From contig JANQRK010000074.1 of the NCBI GenBank assembly GCA_028284585.1, forward strand, positions 1-55,996: a stretch of 55,996 bases of DNA, read 5' to 3'. Both the position numbers and the translations under genes were made by a program. Positions 1 to 9,115 of the stretch are shown here, one piece after another; position 1 is the first letter of the stretch, and every line of letters begins with the position of its first letter. The notes beneath the pieces were generated by a model. That model was not told the DNA's origin, made no database searches, and saw only the letters and a program-made list of their open reading frames with translations. This DNA comes from Chromatiales bacterium. GTDB taxonomy: Bacteria > Pseudomonadota > Gammaproteobacteria > Chromatiales > Chromatiaceae.

Positions 1-202
1 GTAAGAGAGCCGCTGATGATGGATGGATTAGGCCGGCGCAGTTTGTACCCGGCGTGGTTCTATCCCGATGCCGACGGCTTCTCGCACGCCGTGGCTTGGT
101 TTTCACGCAAGCGATAGCTATGGCTATCACTTTATGTTCCAAACTGGCACCACAGCGGCTGCGAATTCCGTCGGCTCTCGGGATAATGGTGAGATGTTCG
201 GG

Positions 203-994
203 CTAGGGAAGCCGTTTGGCAGAACCTCGGCCCAGCGACCTCTGGCTGCGTACCTGCCGGCGACGCTGGTGGGGACGTCGGCGACTCCATAGCATCAACC
301 CGGTGCTCGCCAAGAAGACCATGGCCACGGCGGCCAAATCCATCACCATGGCCCCCGACACACCTAGCGCACGACCACTGTGGAGATCGGCCAAAACCCG
401 CTCCCAGTTCAAAGAGTCCGCCAGGTAGCGACGACGGAATACATCGCCGCCCGGCACGGGCTCTTGTGCGCTGTCTGCGAACGCTTCTTTGATCGGTAGC
501 AAATGCCAATCGTCGAAGCCGTCCGCCAACTGGTAAATGCGCCCGTTGCGCGTGGCCACCTGCACGCCTTGGTCCTGAGACAACGCCAAGCGGTGGATCT
601 GCGCGCCCGTTGTCGGGAGCGGCAGCCGATCGGCTGCACCATCGGTGGGATCGATCAGCAACACACTGCCATCGACCGCCGCGATCACTAAACCGTCGAC
701 TTCGGTGACGCCGTGCAGACTTTGATAGTCGCCAGCTACCGCGTGTTCGCCGACATACAGACGCGGCGGCAGAAGGGCCACAGACTGGCCCGCTGCGCGA
801 TAAGGTCCCTGCACCGGCGGGACCTCGACACCGTACCAGTTGGCCAATGTGGCCAGGCCCAAACGTCTTTCGTTGAGTCGCCAATCATCGACATGATTCA
901 GCAATACCCCGGTGATCGCCAAGAACACCACGAACAAGGCCGCCAGCAAGCCGGCCGTACGGTGCCACCAAAACAGCGAGCGCAGGCGCCTCAT
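203..994 (-). CDS. PepSY-associated membrane protein
   Basis: 263 aa. It begins with a basic stretch and a WHRTAGLL motif typical of PepSY-TM proteins, then a membrane helix at about residues 10-30. A long extracytoplasmic part (about 31-210) follows, then a second helix at about 213-235 and a very basic cytoplasmic tail. Its ATG overlaps the stop of the FMN-binding gene (ATGA), so the two are probably translated together. PepSY membrane proteins often pair with extracytoplasmic flavoproteins or siderophore uptake and pass electrons across the membrane. With the porin and FMN-binding gene upstream, I infer a role in envelope redox or metal reduction. The substrate cannot be read from the sequence. 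Confidence 0.8.
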   Translation of the reverse strand: MRRLRSLFWWHRTAGLLAALFVVFLAITGVLLNHVDDWRLNERRLGLATLANWYGVEVPPVQGPYRAAGQSVALLPPRLYVGEHAVAGDYQSLHGVTEVDGLVIAAVDGSVLLIDPTDGAADRLPLPTTGAQIHRLALSQDQGVQVATRNGRIYQLADGFDDWHLLPIKEAFADSAQEPVPGGDVFRRRYLADSLNWERVLADLHSGRALGVSGAMVMDLAAVAMVFLASTGLMLWSRRRPHQRRRQVRSQRSLGRGSAKRLP

Positions 995-1533
995 GCGCCG
1001 CCCCGAGTGACCTGTCCGTGTAACATGAGTGCGAGCCGGGTCAACTTGGTCAATGCGCGCACCGAAAGCGTGGCACCCGAGATACCGTCTATCGAGCGAT
1101 CCAGCCGATCACCATCACGCAGTCGGGCGTCACTAAACTGTTCGAGAAAGAACGGATAGCGCACCTCCCAGCCGCGCGACTCGCGGTAGACCAGCACTTT
1201 GATGCGTTCTAGGTTTCCGTCGTTCACCACTAAACCGACGGTGATGGGTTTTTCCTTACCTATCTCCTCAAGCACCCATGCCGATCGTGTGCCGCTCAAC
1301 CAATAGCGTAACCGCAGCTTGGAATAACGGTGGGCCATGATTTCGGCGATGCGCTGTTTGAGTTCACCGCGTAACCATAGCGTGGCTGGCGCCGGCGGCA
1401 CACCATCGAAAGTCTCGGCTATGAAGGCCTCCGGCGTCTGATAGACACCAATCGCGTCCGGGTTGTCGGCCTTGTCGGCCAACGCGGCCGACGTCAGCAA
1501 AAAATAAAAGGCTGCGGCGTTTGCCGCAGCCAA
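991..1533 (-). CDS. exported FMN-binding domain protein
   Basis: About 180 aa. A hydrophobic N-terminus ending in TSAALA-DKAD reads as a signal peptide. The C-terminal part carries DGISGATLS, the (S/T)GAT-type site at which ApbE attaches FMN to a threonine in NqrC/RnfG-like domains. The start is uncertain. The open frame runs upstream into the porin gene, but the part before about 1560 overlaps porin codons and looks like a shadow. The first workable codon after the porin stop is TTG at 1533; an ATG at 1668 would overlap the porin by 101 nt. The gene overlaps the PepSY gene by 4 nt and probably forms the electron-carrying half of that pair. Confidence 0.75.
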   Translation of the reverse strand: MAAANAAAFYFLLTSAALADKADNPDAIGVYQTPEAFIAETFDGVPPAPATLWLRGELKQRIAEIMAHRYSKLRLRYWLSGTRSAWVLEEIGKEKPITVGLVVNDGNLERIKVLVYRESRGWEVRYPFFLEQFSDARLRDGDRLDRSIDGISGATLSVRALTKLTRLALMLHGQVTRGGA

Positions 1534-1567
1534 AGCCCGCTTCGTGTACGTGGCGAGCGGGAGGTGC

Positions 1568-2833
1568 TCAATAGAACTGATAGCCGATTCCCAAGTTGAA
1601 GCCGTCTTGATCGGCGCCGTCCTCGTTATCCTGGTGCTGATAATCCGCCTTGACCACTGCGTTTTCATGCAGCCACCAGTTGACACCGAAGTCGTATTGG
1701 CGTTTTTCGCCATCGAGGCTGCGATCACCTGCTTCGTTGTCATACTGGCTGTAGCGTGCAAAAAAGCCCAGGTTATCCGTAACGCGGAACGACGGCTCCA
1801 GATAGAAGCCCCATTGTTCGTCGCGGCCAATCGCCTCGGCCGCATCGGCATCGATATCCCAACGCGCGACTAGCGCCCGCATACCGAACGGACCATTCTG
1901 GTAGACGATATGCGCCTCGAGCAAGCTCGCATCCGCCGTCTCCGGTGCTCCATTGACACGGTCTTGGGTGATGTCGGCCTGGTACTGGGCAGACGCCGCT
2001 ATTTCGAGGCCCGGGATACCGGTGTACTTGACGCGTGCAGTGAAGGCCGGGTCAGTGGCCTCTGCTTCAGCGACCTTTTGTCGCCCGCCGCGGATCCCGT
2101 AGTCGCTCTCAACCGCCAGGCCCGAGTGGCCGTACAGATCGTAGGACCAACCCTCGCCGAAGTTGCCATGCAGGCCGACACCACCCTCCCACCAGGTGGT
2201 GGGGATGATACGCGCCTCGACCGGGTTGCGCTCAACGCCGTAGAAGGTGTCGGGCTCATGGGTCTCGTTCAAGATACCGACCGGCAACAGAAACACACCA
2301 GCGCGCGCGGTGTGGTTGTCGGTCAAGTCGTAGTCCAGATAAGCCTGTTCCAACTCCACTTCACCCGGCTTGTCGTCGCCAGACAGGGCATGCTCGACCT
2401 CGAGCTCAGAAAAGAAGCGCAGGCGGTCGGTGAATTCGTGACCGAAAAACAATACGAATCGGTGAAAGTCGATCTCGTCCTTATCGCTCGCGCCACCACT
2501 GCCATCCAGGTTGTTGTAATGCAACTCGCCATAACCGCCAATCGTGGTGCGCTCGGCCCACTGCGCAAGCTTGGAGGTAGCGCTCGATTCGACCGCCTCG
2601 GCCGTGGCGGCCACTGCCTCGGCGTTTTCGCTGGCCTGCTGCTTGGCCTCGGCCGCCTCTTCGGCCACGCTTTGGCTCTGCTGCTTGAGTTCGCGGACCT
2701 CATTGGTCAGGGCGCGAATCTCTTTTTGTTGCTGCTGCAACATGTCCCATAGTTGTTCATAGGTCGGTGGCGCCGCAGCGACACTCGACGCTGCGGTGGC
2801 CGCGGCAACCGCGGCTAACAGACGTTTCTGCAT
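1568..2833 (-). CDS. outer-membrane porin with N-terminal coiled coil
   Basis: 421 aa, starting at MQKRLL. This ATG has an AAGGGAGA ribosome site 5-6 nt upstream, so the longer frame from 2881 is rejected. A signal peptide ends near SVAAA. A Gln/Glu/Lys-rich coiled coil (about residues 25-75) follows, as in phosphate-selective (OprP/O-type) and related trimeric porins. The rest alternates as in a beta barrel and ends in an aromatic residue (GIGYQFY), the usual BAM signal. It is the first gene of the porin/FMN/PepSY operon. The solute is unknown; the context suggests a metal or an electron acceptor rather than phosphate. Confidence 0.85.
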   Translation of the reverse strand: MQKRLLAAVAAATAASSVAAAPPTYEQLWDMLQQQQKEIRALTNEVRELKQQSQSVAEEAAEAKQQASENAEAVAATAEAVESSATSKLAQWAERTTIGGYGELHYNNLDGSGGASDKDEIDFHRFVLFFGHEFTDRLRFFSELEVEHALSGDDKPGEVELEQAYLDYDLTDNHTARAGVFLLPVGILNETHEPDTFYGVERNPVEARIIPTTWWEGGVGLHGNFGEGWSYDLYGHSGLAVESDYGIRGGRQKVAEAEATDPAFTARVKYTGIPGLEIAASAQYQADITQDRVNGAPETADASLLEAHIVYQNGPFGMRALVARWDIDADAAEAIGRDEQWGFYLEPSFRVTDNLGFFARYSQYDNEAGDRSLDGEKRQYDFGVNWWLHENAVVKADYQHQDNEDGADQDGFNLGIGYQFY

Positions 2834-2880
2834 TGGTGTTTCTCCCTTGGTGAACACGAATTTTTGCGAGACTCTAGTCA

Positions 2881-2965
2881 AATTGTAAATTTAATGCAAA
2901 TCGTTCTTTTTAACGAGATACAAATCATTACTACCACAACATTTATAGTTGTTATCAAAAACTGA
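2881..2965 (-). promoter_or_regulatory. AT-rich promoter region of the porin operon
   Basis: A sharply AT-rich island in GC-rich surroundings, just upstream of the porin start. On the minus strand it contains TAATGATTTGTATC and GAACGATTTGCATT, loosely similar to half-sites of a Fur box. A fur gene lies in the same window and the operon could concern iron, so Fur control is possible, but the match is imperfect. The rest of the gap up to 3260 holds nothing I recognise. Confidence 0.4.
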
Positions 2966-3260
2966 CGGCACAACCCCCTGTGGCGGCAATCGGCGGACCT
3001 ACATGGCATCGCGGGAGACGAAGGCTCACTCGCCGCTTTTATGCTGAATGAGGGGCAGGCGACCTTAGAGCCAGTTCGGACAACCAGCAGGCGTTACTGG
3101 GATGGCAACTCGAATGGCCGGGACTGCTGCAACGCTTGGCATCGCCCTGCACCATGATTGGCGAAACGTCGAAGCCCGCGGAGCCCGGGCGGAATTATGG
3201 GATGCCGGCTTACTTAGACCGGCAGTGTGCTGAGGCGCTCCGTCGGCACAAGGAAGACTC

Positions 3261-5471
3261 TCATCCTTTCTCTTGGGGTGTGCTGCTGGCCACTTTCCCG
3301 CTGCGCGCGGCCTCGCACGCCGAGCCTGCGTTCAGTACTCGCTTGGCTAAACCTTCGGCCAGCACCGAGGCACCGCCGGTGGAGATGGCTGCGCCAACAG
3401 CGAGCCCACTCTTGAGCGCACCAACGGCGTCCGCTGTTGGGCGCGGGCGAGTCAAGGTGCCGCCCAGCTTCAGAAACTTCACCAGGCTACCGACGTTCAC
3501 ACCGATCCCTGATTTGGCGTTGGGCGCAAGAGTGAGATTCAGCCTTTCCTTGCCTAGGTCGACCTTACCACTGCCGACGATCTCCATCTTGGTGGTCTCC
3601 AGCACCAGTTGGTTTTTGGTCCTCAACACTCCCTTGTCCGCATTGAACAAGATCAGCGCACACTGCAGTTCGGTAGTCGGATCCTTTTTTACGAAGGGGT
3701 TTAGCTTGCTCAATATCTCCATCAGCAAATCGGAACCCGCCAGCTCGATGAAGTCGTTCATCAGCGTGGCTTGCTCGACCAGAATCAGCATCTTGCCGTT
3801 GAGACCCCCGGCCAGGTCATGCGCACTGTTGCCGGTACTGCGTAGGTCGAGATCGACTTCGAGCACACCCCCTCTGAGCTCTTCCTGCGGCACAAAGCCG
3901 AAACTCTCCAAGGCGACACCATCGACCTTTAAGCGTGCGCCGGCAGCGACCGGCCGTGACTGATCTACCGCCTCTGCACCCCCGGCACCCGATAGGCCCA
4001 GGCTAAACTCGCCATCAAAGCCACCTTTGCCAAGGCTGGCGGTAAACGGCTTGACGGCCAGACGGCCGGCATCGTTACGCGCCCGGATGCGCAGGCCTTG
4101 AAACTCTGCTTCTTGCAGACGCAACTGCGCGGCATCCAGGTTTACATCGATCACACCAGTCTCCAACCAGGTCCAATCGATTGGTTCGGTGCTGAATACG
4201 CGCTGTTCGGCCACGGGTTTTTTAGACGCCTGCTTCGCAGCAGCCTCCTGAAGCTCAGCCGGTTGCCCTTGGGCATCGCTGCCTTGAATCAGCGGCAGAT
4301 ACAGTCGCTCGGCATCCAAGTCAGCAATCAACTTCAGTGGCTTACCCGGGCTGAAGGTGATGGCGCCGGATAGCGCATTGGCTGGCGTCTCGAGATCCAG
4401 ATCATCGAGTACGAACTCGCCATCTGCAACCGCCAGGCTGGTCGTGAGCTTGAGCGGAAACAGATCCTTGGATTGGTACGGGGTGGTCGCAATGCTACTC
4501 GGCAGTCCATCGCTGCCGATGCGGACCCTGCCCCGCCAAGCCGCTGGCGACGAGGTTGGGTCGGTACTGACATCGATCTTAGTAGCACCCGCGGTGATGG
4601 CGGCTTTCACATCCAGGCCGCCGGCCGGCTGCGAGGCCCTACCCTGCACACTCACGGCAAGGGCTTCACTCCAGTTCGGGCCGAGGTAGTTGCCGCCGAA
4701 GTCCTCTATAACGAGCTGATCGACACCCCCCGCCGACGTCACTGCCAGCTCCCCAGAAAGTTTGTCCACGCGGTGGGTTTGCCCATCAGCCTCGAGCTGC
4801 AGCGATCCATTGGCCACATCAAGCGTGAACTTCGCTTTGCTGGAGAAGGTGCCTTGCAACTGCGCCACCACAGCGGTGGAGTCGGCCGGTGTCGACGTAA
4901 TCCTCAGGTCAAAACCGAGATCGTCGACGCCGCGAACCAAGGTGCCTTTGATCTCGATTGGGTTCTGCGCGACTTCTGCCGCGGCCAGGAGCTCGATTTC
5001 CTGGCCGGCTCGCACCGCATTGAGTTGCGCCTTGAGCGGCGCCTCACCAGAAACCGTGAGCGTACCAATGCGAACCTTGTTGAAGGTGATAAACGGCATG
5101 ATGTCGATGACCCCCACTGCGCCCGATTCGGCAACTTCCTCGGTCGTCGGATGTTGATCTATATGCACCCGCTCTACATCGACATGCCAGAACGGTTGAT
5201 CCGTCCACCAGGCGCTCAAATTCACCGACGTACTGGCGTCATTGACGGCGATATCCTGCGCCTCCATGGCCACCTTGAGATCGGCTACGGACAGTGTAAA
5301 GGGCGCAAAGTTGACCACCAGACCCTCGGCATCTACCTGAGCCAGGTCTTGCACCTGATTCGCCCCGGCAACCAACCAGTCCGGCCGAAAGCGCACCAGT
5401 GCCACCACCGAAAGGAGCAATAGCAGAAGGAGCACAAATAGATAGCCGAACGACTTGAGCAAGAACTTCAT
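3261..5471 (-). CDS. AsmA-family envelope protein
   Basis: 736 aa from MKFLLKSFGY. One strongly hydrophobic N-terminal helix (about residues 8-27, a run of leucines) is followed by a long beta-rich extracytoplasmic region. The C-terminal third (from about residue 480) has the AsmA pattern, with LRSTGNSAHDLAGGLNGK and GSGKVDLGKERLNLTL, both characteristic of AsmA/YicH-type proteins. These inner-membrane-anchored, Vps13-like proteins are thought to bridge the periplasm and move or organise phospholipids. The gene stands alone on the minus strand, with a 275-bp gap to the divergent DUF72 gene. ATG 5471 is preferred over 5489 because it leads directly into the signal anchor. Confidence 0.85.
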   Translation of the reverse strand: MKFLLKSFGYLFVLLLLLLLSVVALVRFRPDWLVAGANQVQDLAQVDAEGLVVNFAPFTLSVADLKVAMEAQDIAVNDASTSVNLSAWWTDQPFWHVDVERVHIDQHPTTEEVAESGAVGVIDIMPFITFNKVRIGTLTVSGEAPLKAQLNAVRAGQEIELLAAAEVAQNPIEIKGTLVRGVDDLGFDLRITSTPADSTAVVAQLQGTFSSKAKFTLDVANGSLQLEADGQTHRVDKLSGELAVTSAGGVDQLVIEDFGGNYLGPNWSEALAVSVQGRASQPAGGLDVKAAITAGATKIDVSTDPTSSPAAWRGRVRIGSDGLPSSIATTPYQSKDLFPLKLTTSLAVADGEFVLDDLDLETPANALSGAITFSPGKPLKLIADLDAERLYLPLIQGSDAQGQPAELQEAAAKQASKKPVAEQRVFSTEPIDWTWLETGVIDVNLDAAQLRLQEAEFQGLRIRARNDAGRLAVKPFTASLGKGGFDGEFSLGLSGAGGAEAVDQSRPVAAGARLKVDGVALESFGFVPQEELRGGVLEVDLDLRSTGNSAHDLAGGLNGKMLILVEQATLMNDFIELAGSDLLMEILSKLNPFVKKDPTTELQCALILFNADKGVLRTKNQLVLETTKMEIVGSGKVDLGKERLNLTLAPNAKSGIGVNVGSLVKFLKLGGTLTRPRPTADAVGALKSGLAVGAAISTGGASVLAEGLAKRVLNAGSACEAARSGKVASSTPQEKG

Positions 5472-5746
5472 GACACACCGTGTAACCAATTAACCAGGGC
5501 GCAATGATAGCGTAAGAGCTACCCGGATCTGCGCATGCACGAGCCACTGGCTGCAAGATTCGTCGAGGATTGCCACCAACCACCCAGTGTGCTGAAGTGG
5601 TGTGCGGAAATGGCGGGTATTTTATGGTTGAGGCTCAGCAATGACTGGGCCCCAGTAAGTAGCCGCGGTTTTGAGCATCGGCCATTCCAGAATTCAGGCG
5701 AGGAGCGGCCTCGCCCTAACCTCGTTGGCACACACAGGTTATCCCG

Positions 5747-6649
5747 GTGAAGTTCGGCAAGACGGATCATCCCGAGGACATAGACTTTTCGCTGCCTGGC
5801 GATCACGCGGACACTCGCGTGACATTGCGGCATCGAGGTGACAGCCGGCCTACCGAGCTGTATGTGGGCTGCGCCAAGTGGAACAAACAAGACCTCAAAA
5901 ACTTCTACCCACCCGGCACCAAGGATGAACTCAGCTACTACAGCTCACAGTTCAACTGTATCGAGCTCAACGCAACCTTCTACCGGATTTTTCCGGCTTC
6001 CGTATTTGCTGGCTGGCGCGACAAGACGCCGGACAACTTCGTGTTCTACCCCAAGCTGCCGCAAGTCATCAGTCATCGACAGCGCCTGCAGAGCGTCGAG
6101 CCCCACGTGGACGAATTCTTGCGCAATGCAGCCCATCTCGGTGACAAGCTCGGTACCAGCTTCCTGCAGATGGCCGAAGACTTTGGACCACACCAAGGCC
6201 ACAACCAAGCCAACCTCATTCAGTTCGTACATAACTGGCCCAAGGCCTTTTCACTGGCTATTGAACTGCGCCACGCGGACTGGTTTTCAGATCCGGTAGT
6301 TTCGACTGAACTATACGAGCTGTTCGAAGAACATCGTATAACCACAATCATTACCGATGTTGCCGCACGGCGAGATCTCTTGCATATGCGTCTGACCTCA
6401 GCCCAACCATTCATACGCTACGTAGGGGCCAACCATGCGTCAGACTACGCGCGCCTAGACGATTGGGTCGACAGAATCGTCACTTGGTCGGCCCAGGGTG
6501 TAGAGAAAGTTGGATTCTTTGTGCACCAGAATCATGAACTGGAATCGCCGTTGCTGGCGCGCTACTTCATCGAGAAAATCAACCGACGGATGGGGTCACA
6601 GCTCCAGCTGCCCGACCTGATGCAAACACAGCAAGAATCATTGTTTTAG
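5747..6649 (+). CDS. DUF72 family protein (YecE-like)
   Basis: 300 aa with a GTG start. LYVGCAKWNKQDLKNFYPPG near residue 38 and the run of FNCIELNATFYRIF, FYPKLPQVISH, LAIELRHADWF and FIRYVG are the ordered signatures of the DUF72/YecE family, a TIM-barrel fold of unknown biochemical function. The N-terminal ~35 residues are not conserved in type and could be non-native, but no other start fits better. The 275-bp gap upstream, shared with the divergent AsmA gene, contains the inverted repeat GTAACCAATTAACCAG near 5482-5497 and no other recognisable gene. Confidence 0.85.
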   Translation: MKFGKTDHPEDIDFSLPGDHADTRVTLRHRGDSRPTELYVGCAKWNKQDLKNFYPPGTKDELSYYSSQFNCIELNATFYRIFPASVFAGWRDKTPDNFVFYPKLPQVISHRQRLQSVEPHVDEFLRNAAHLGDKLGTSFLQMAEDFGPHQGHNQANLIQFVHNWPKAFSLAIELRHADWFSDPVVSTELYELFEEHRITTIITDVAARRDLLHMRLTSAQPFIRYVGANHASDYARLDDWVDRIVTWSAQGVEKVGFFVHQNHELESPLLARYFIEKINRRMGSQLQLPDLMQTQQESLF

Positions 6650-6980
6650 ATCACCCCCGACAACGAATCTGCCCCGAAACCTCTGGGTGGACTATTGCAT
6701 TGCCGCGTAACGAGGCTATCTTGATTCTTATAAAGAGTCGATCAAGCCAAGGCTGCACTTGAGTAGATGAAACCTCAAGACATGTGATGCCATGGTCAAC
6801 AATGCGTGGCAATAGCAGTGTATCGAAGTCTTAGCGTCGCGTCGCTCGGCAGAACCTTGACTCCCAAAGCTGAGTGCCACTCGCGGTTTTTCTCGTGAAT
6901 TCGCGGACTGCTGTCTTCTCAACGCTAGGCCCCATATAGCAAGGAAACGCACATCTTGACAACGATCGAAAGGAGATTTC

Positions 6981-7406
6981 ATCATCTTTAACGAATCATC
7001 GGATGACGCCACACCAAAAGATCAGTTCCTGGACAGCTTAACTCGCTGTGCCCTTGATGCTAGTTTTGTCCCTAGGTTCTATGACCGGTTCATTAACTCG
7101 TCTGACGAAGTTCGTCACAAATTCCGCTTCACTGCACTCGACAAGCAACAGGAAAAACTGTTGCGGTCCCTACGGGTCTCAGCGGCTGCATGCGATGGAG
7201 ACCCGGAAGCCCTGAGGGAGGTTGCAGAGCGTTCGCAAACGCATGATCGTCACCATCTCGATATCAGGCCGGTGCTCTATGATTTATGGCTGGATACGCT
7301 GATCATTACCGCCCGTGAATTCGACCCAAAATGGAACGAATCGATCGAAAATGCTTGGCGAACAGTTCTAGGTTTCATAATCAAACATATGGTTACAAAG
7401 TACTAG
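6981..7406 (+). CDS. globin-like haem protein, apparent ATC start
   Basis: The frame is open from 6960 (after a TGA at 6957-6959) to the TAG ending near 7406, about 141 aa. It reads as a single-domain bacterial globin: FYDRFINSSDEVRHKF, then an alpha-helical middle, then RHHLDIRPVLYDLWLD and REFDPKWNESIENAW. The His-rich helix is the probable proximal-haem region. No ATG, GTG or TTG exists in frame before TTG 7161, which would delete the first half of the fold. However, AGGAG at 6971-6975 sits 5 nt before ATC 6981 and 8 nt before ATC 6984. I therefore place the start at an ATC; a sequencing error or a degraded start are alternatives. Some tools will call only 7161-7406. Relatives occur in gammaproteobacteria as stand-alone globins or beside cyclic-di-GMP enzymes. 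Confidence 0.6.
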   Translation: MIFNESSDDATPKDQFLDSLTRCALDASFVPRFYDRFINSSDEVRHKFRFTALDKQQEKLLRSLRVSAAACDGDPEALREVAERSQTHDRHHLDIRPVLYDLWLDTLIITAREFDPKWNESIENAWRTVLGFIIKHMVTKY

Positions 7407-7471
7407 CAAATGCTCGGCAAGATCCAGGGCTGGCAAACGGCTGGGAGCGATGGACCGAAGTCAGCGAACGC

Positions 7472-8611
7472 TTATCCGCGGATCACTTTCGATTCAGTTA
7501 GCACGTATCGGACGTTCGAGTCCTCAAGTACGCCCCGACCCGATGCAATCTGCAGCAGATCAAAATCGCCTACGTTGTTGATCTCGAGAACCACCGGACC
7601 CGTTGGGGTCACGGCGATATCCAGACCGGCCATGCGCATACCAGGTATGGCCAGCATCACCTGCCGACAAAGTGCCATCACTTGCTGCCAATGCGGCACC
7701 TGAAATCCTTTGATGGCCTTGCCTGTAAGGGGGTGGTGTTCTACCGTGCATAGATTCTCACCCGCACCTTGGAATGCCGCAGATACTATACCGGTTTCAA
7801 TGTCTACATCGGCCAGCAGGTTGCCCGACTTGCCGTGCTCAAAGTTGTCGGTAATCGAACGACCAGAGTTGATCTTGAGCACGGCACAATAGATGCGTGG
7901 CTCGCCATCGCGTTCGACCATCGCGACGCGCAGTCCTGACAGGCGCTCGCCCGCCAAATCCGCAAGATCTGGATGAGGTTGCACCACTCGCTGCAGCAAA
8001 TAGCCGCGTCGCTTACGGCCACGGAAGTGTGTCTCGATCTCGTCCAAGAGCTCCTCGAGCGCTACCGGCCCGCGGTCGCCTACATGCAGCATACCGGTGT
8101 CCGGGTCGTAGCCCTCTAGCAGGTAGGCGCCAGAACCATAGATCCCCCGCACTGGCTTAGCGAACAGCGGTAGCACAGCGGCAGTAGTGAGGTAGGCGCT
8201 CAGCTCGTCCCGATTCGTCAGCGTTTGAGTAACACTTGGTACTGGCGGTGCGGTAGGGATGTACGCGGCCATGGTTTCAGGCACAGGTAGCTCGACCGCG
8301 TGCATAAGACAGTAAAAGATCAGCTTGTCCTCTGCGAGAATTCCGGCCTCCGATGCATTTAGTTTGTCTTGAATGCGCGAGATGCTTCTCCAGCCCATAA
8401 AGCTTTCGCGTTGCGCTTGGTCGAATTGAGTGTGATTGAACAACCCGTAATCGTAGTACTCGAAGAAACCGATTTGGCCTGGGGAAAAAAAACGTAGTCG
8501 GATTAAGTCCTGCAATTGTCGCCACACGGGCAAGGAACTCACCTTGGTTGCATCGCGAGTGGTATTTAAGGCAAGCACTACTTTGTCAAGCATGATGGTC
8601 AACCAAGGCAT
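7472..8611 (-). CDS. sugar-transfer-associated ATP-grasp protein
   Basis: 379 aa. The central and C-terminal parts follow the ATP-grasp layout: LFAKPVRGIYGSGAYLL (ATP-binding lysine and glycine loop), QRVVQPHPDL, LSGLRVAMV, AVLKINSG and the metal-binding end LDIAVTPTGPVVLEINNVG. The N-terminal region (FFSPGQIGFFEYYDYGLFN, then a KLNASEAGILAEDKLIFY element) matches the type usually named ATPgrasp_ST or alpha-L-glutamate-ligase-like, found near polysaccharide genes. It probably joins a carboxylate to an amine or sugar using ATP; the substrate is unknown. The start is ATG 8611 or 8593. It converges on the globin gene with a 65-bp gap. No polysaccharide cluster is nearby. Confidence 0.75.
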   Translation of the reverse strand: MPWLTIMLDKVVLALNTTRDATKVSSLPVWRQLQDLIRLRFFSPGQIGFFEYYDYGLFNHTQFDQAQRESFMGWRSISRIQDKLNASEAGILAEDKLIFYCLMHAVELPVPETMAAYIPTAPPVPSVTQTLTNRDELSAYLTTAAVLPLFAKPVRGIYGSGAYLLEGYDPDTGMLHVGDRGPVALEELLDEIETHFRGRKRRGYLLQRVVQPHPDLADLAGERLSGLRVAMVERDGEPRIYCAVLKINSGRSITDNFEHGKSGNLLADVDIETGIVSAAFQGAGENLCTVEHHPLTGKAIKGFQVPHWQQVMALCRQVMLAIPGMRMAGLDIAVTPTGPVVLEINNVGDFDLLQIASGRGVLEDSNVRYVLTESKVIRG

Positions 8612-8755
8612 TGAGTACGCGAAGACTAAGGGTATACGCAGCCACGGCTGAAATACTCATTGCGGAAGACCAACGACGCGCTGAAATTCCCGGAAGATAC
8701 AGTCGCAGCAAGCATGGTAGACGTAGGTAGCACTGTCTAACGATGCTAACGCTGC

Positions 8756-8956
8756 TCAAATTACCTCAGCTTGTGTTCCGAATCTGTGCAATGCCGCACG
8801 TCTCCGGGGCGTATTGGGTTCAGTGAGCCGTTCTACCTTGGCCTCGATTTCCGTGTAACACGCAACGAGTTCGAACACCCGCTCTAACCTCGCTACTCGC
8901 TCGCAAAAAGGCGAGGCATGCGGCTTTCGGATGACAGTCAAGCTTCCGTTCGACAT
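8756..8956 (-). CDS. small hypothetical protein (doubtful)
   Basis: 66 aa from an internal ATG at 8956 in a longer open frame. The sequence has an amphipathic helical stretch (CERVARLERVFELVACYTEI) and a basic C-terminus, but no ribosome site and no family I recognise. It lies in the 500-bp gap between the ATP-grasp gene and the PKD-propeller gene, which otherwise holds only the promoter and leader of the latter. It may be chance coding. Confidence 0.25.
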   Translation of the reverse strand: MSNGSLTVIRKPHASPFCERVARLERVFELVACYTEIEAKVERLTEPNTPRRRAALHRFGTQAEVI

Positions 8957-9115
8957 GGCGCAGCTGCGGGCAAACTGGTGATGTTGACATTGCGGATTAT
9001 CGACCTTCGGTCGGCGCACCCTAGCCGACAGTGCCCTATTCTTCCCTCGATTGACCGAGAGTACCTGGGTTGATATACACTCTACTCGGACCAAACAATA
9101 ATCAGGGAGTGAGCC

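Noticed and set aside
132..884. 250-aa open frame on the minus strand
   Set aside because: It lies within the PepSY gene in another frame and is rich in Arg/Ala/Pro as shadows of GC-rich genes are.
6728..7012. 94-aa open frame on the minus strand
   Set aside because: It overlaps the globin leader and start, has no ribosome site and shows no family pattern.
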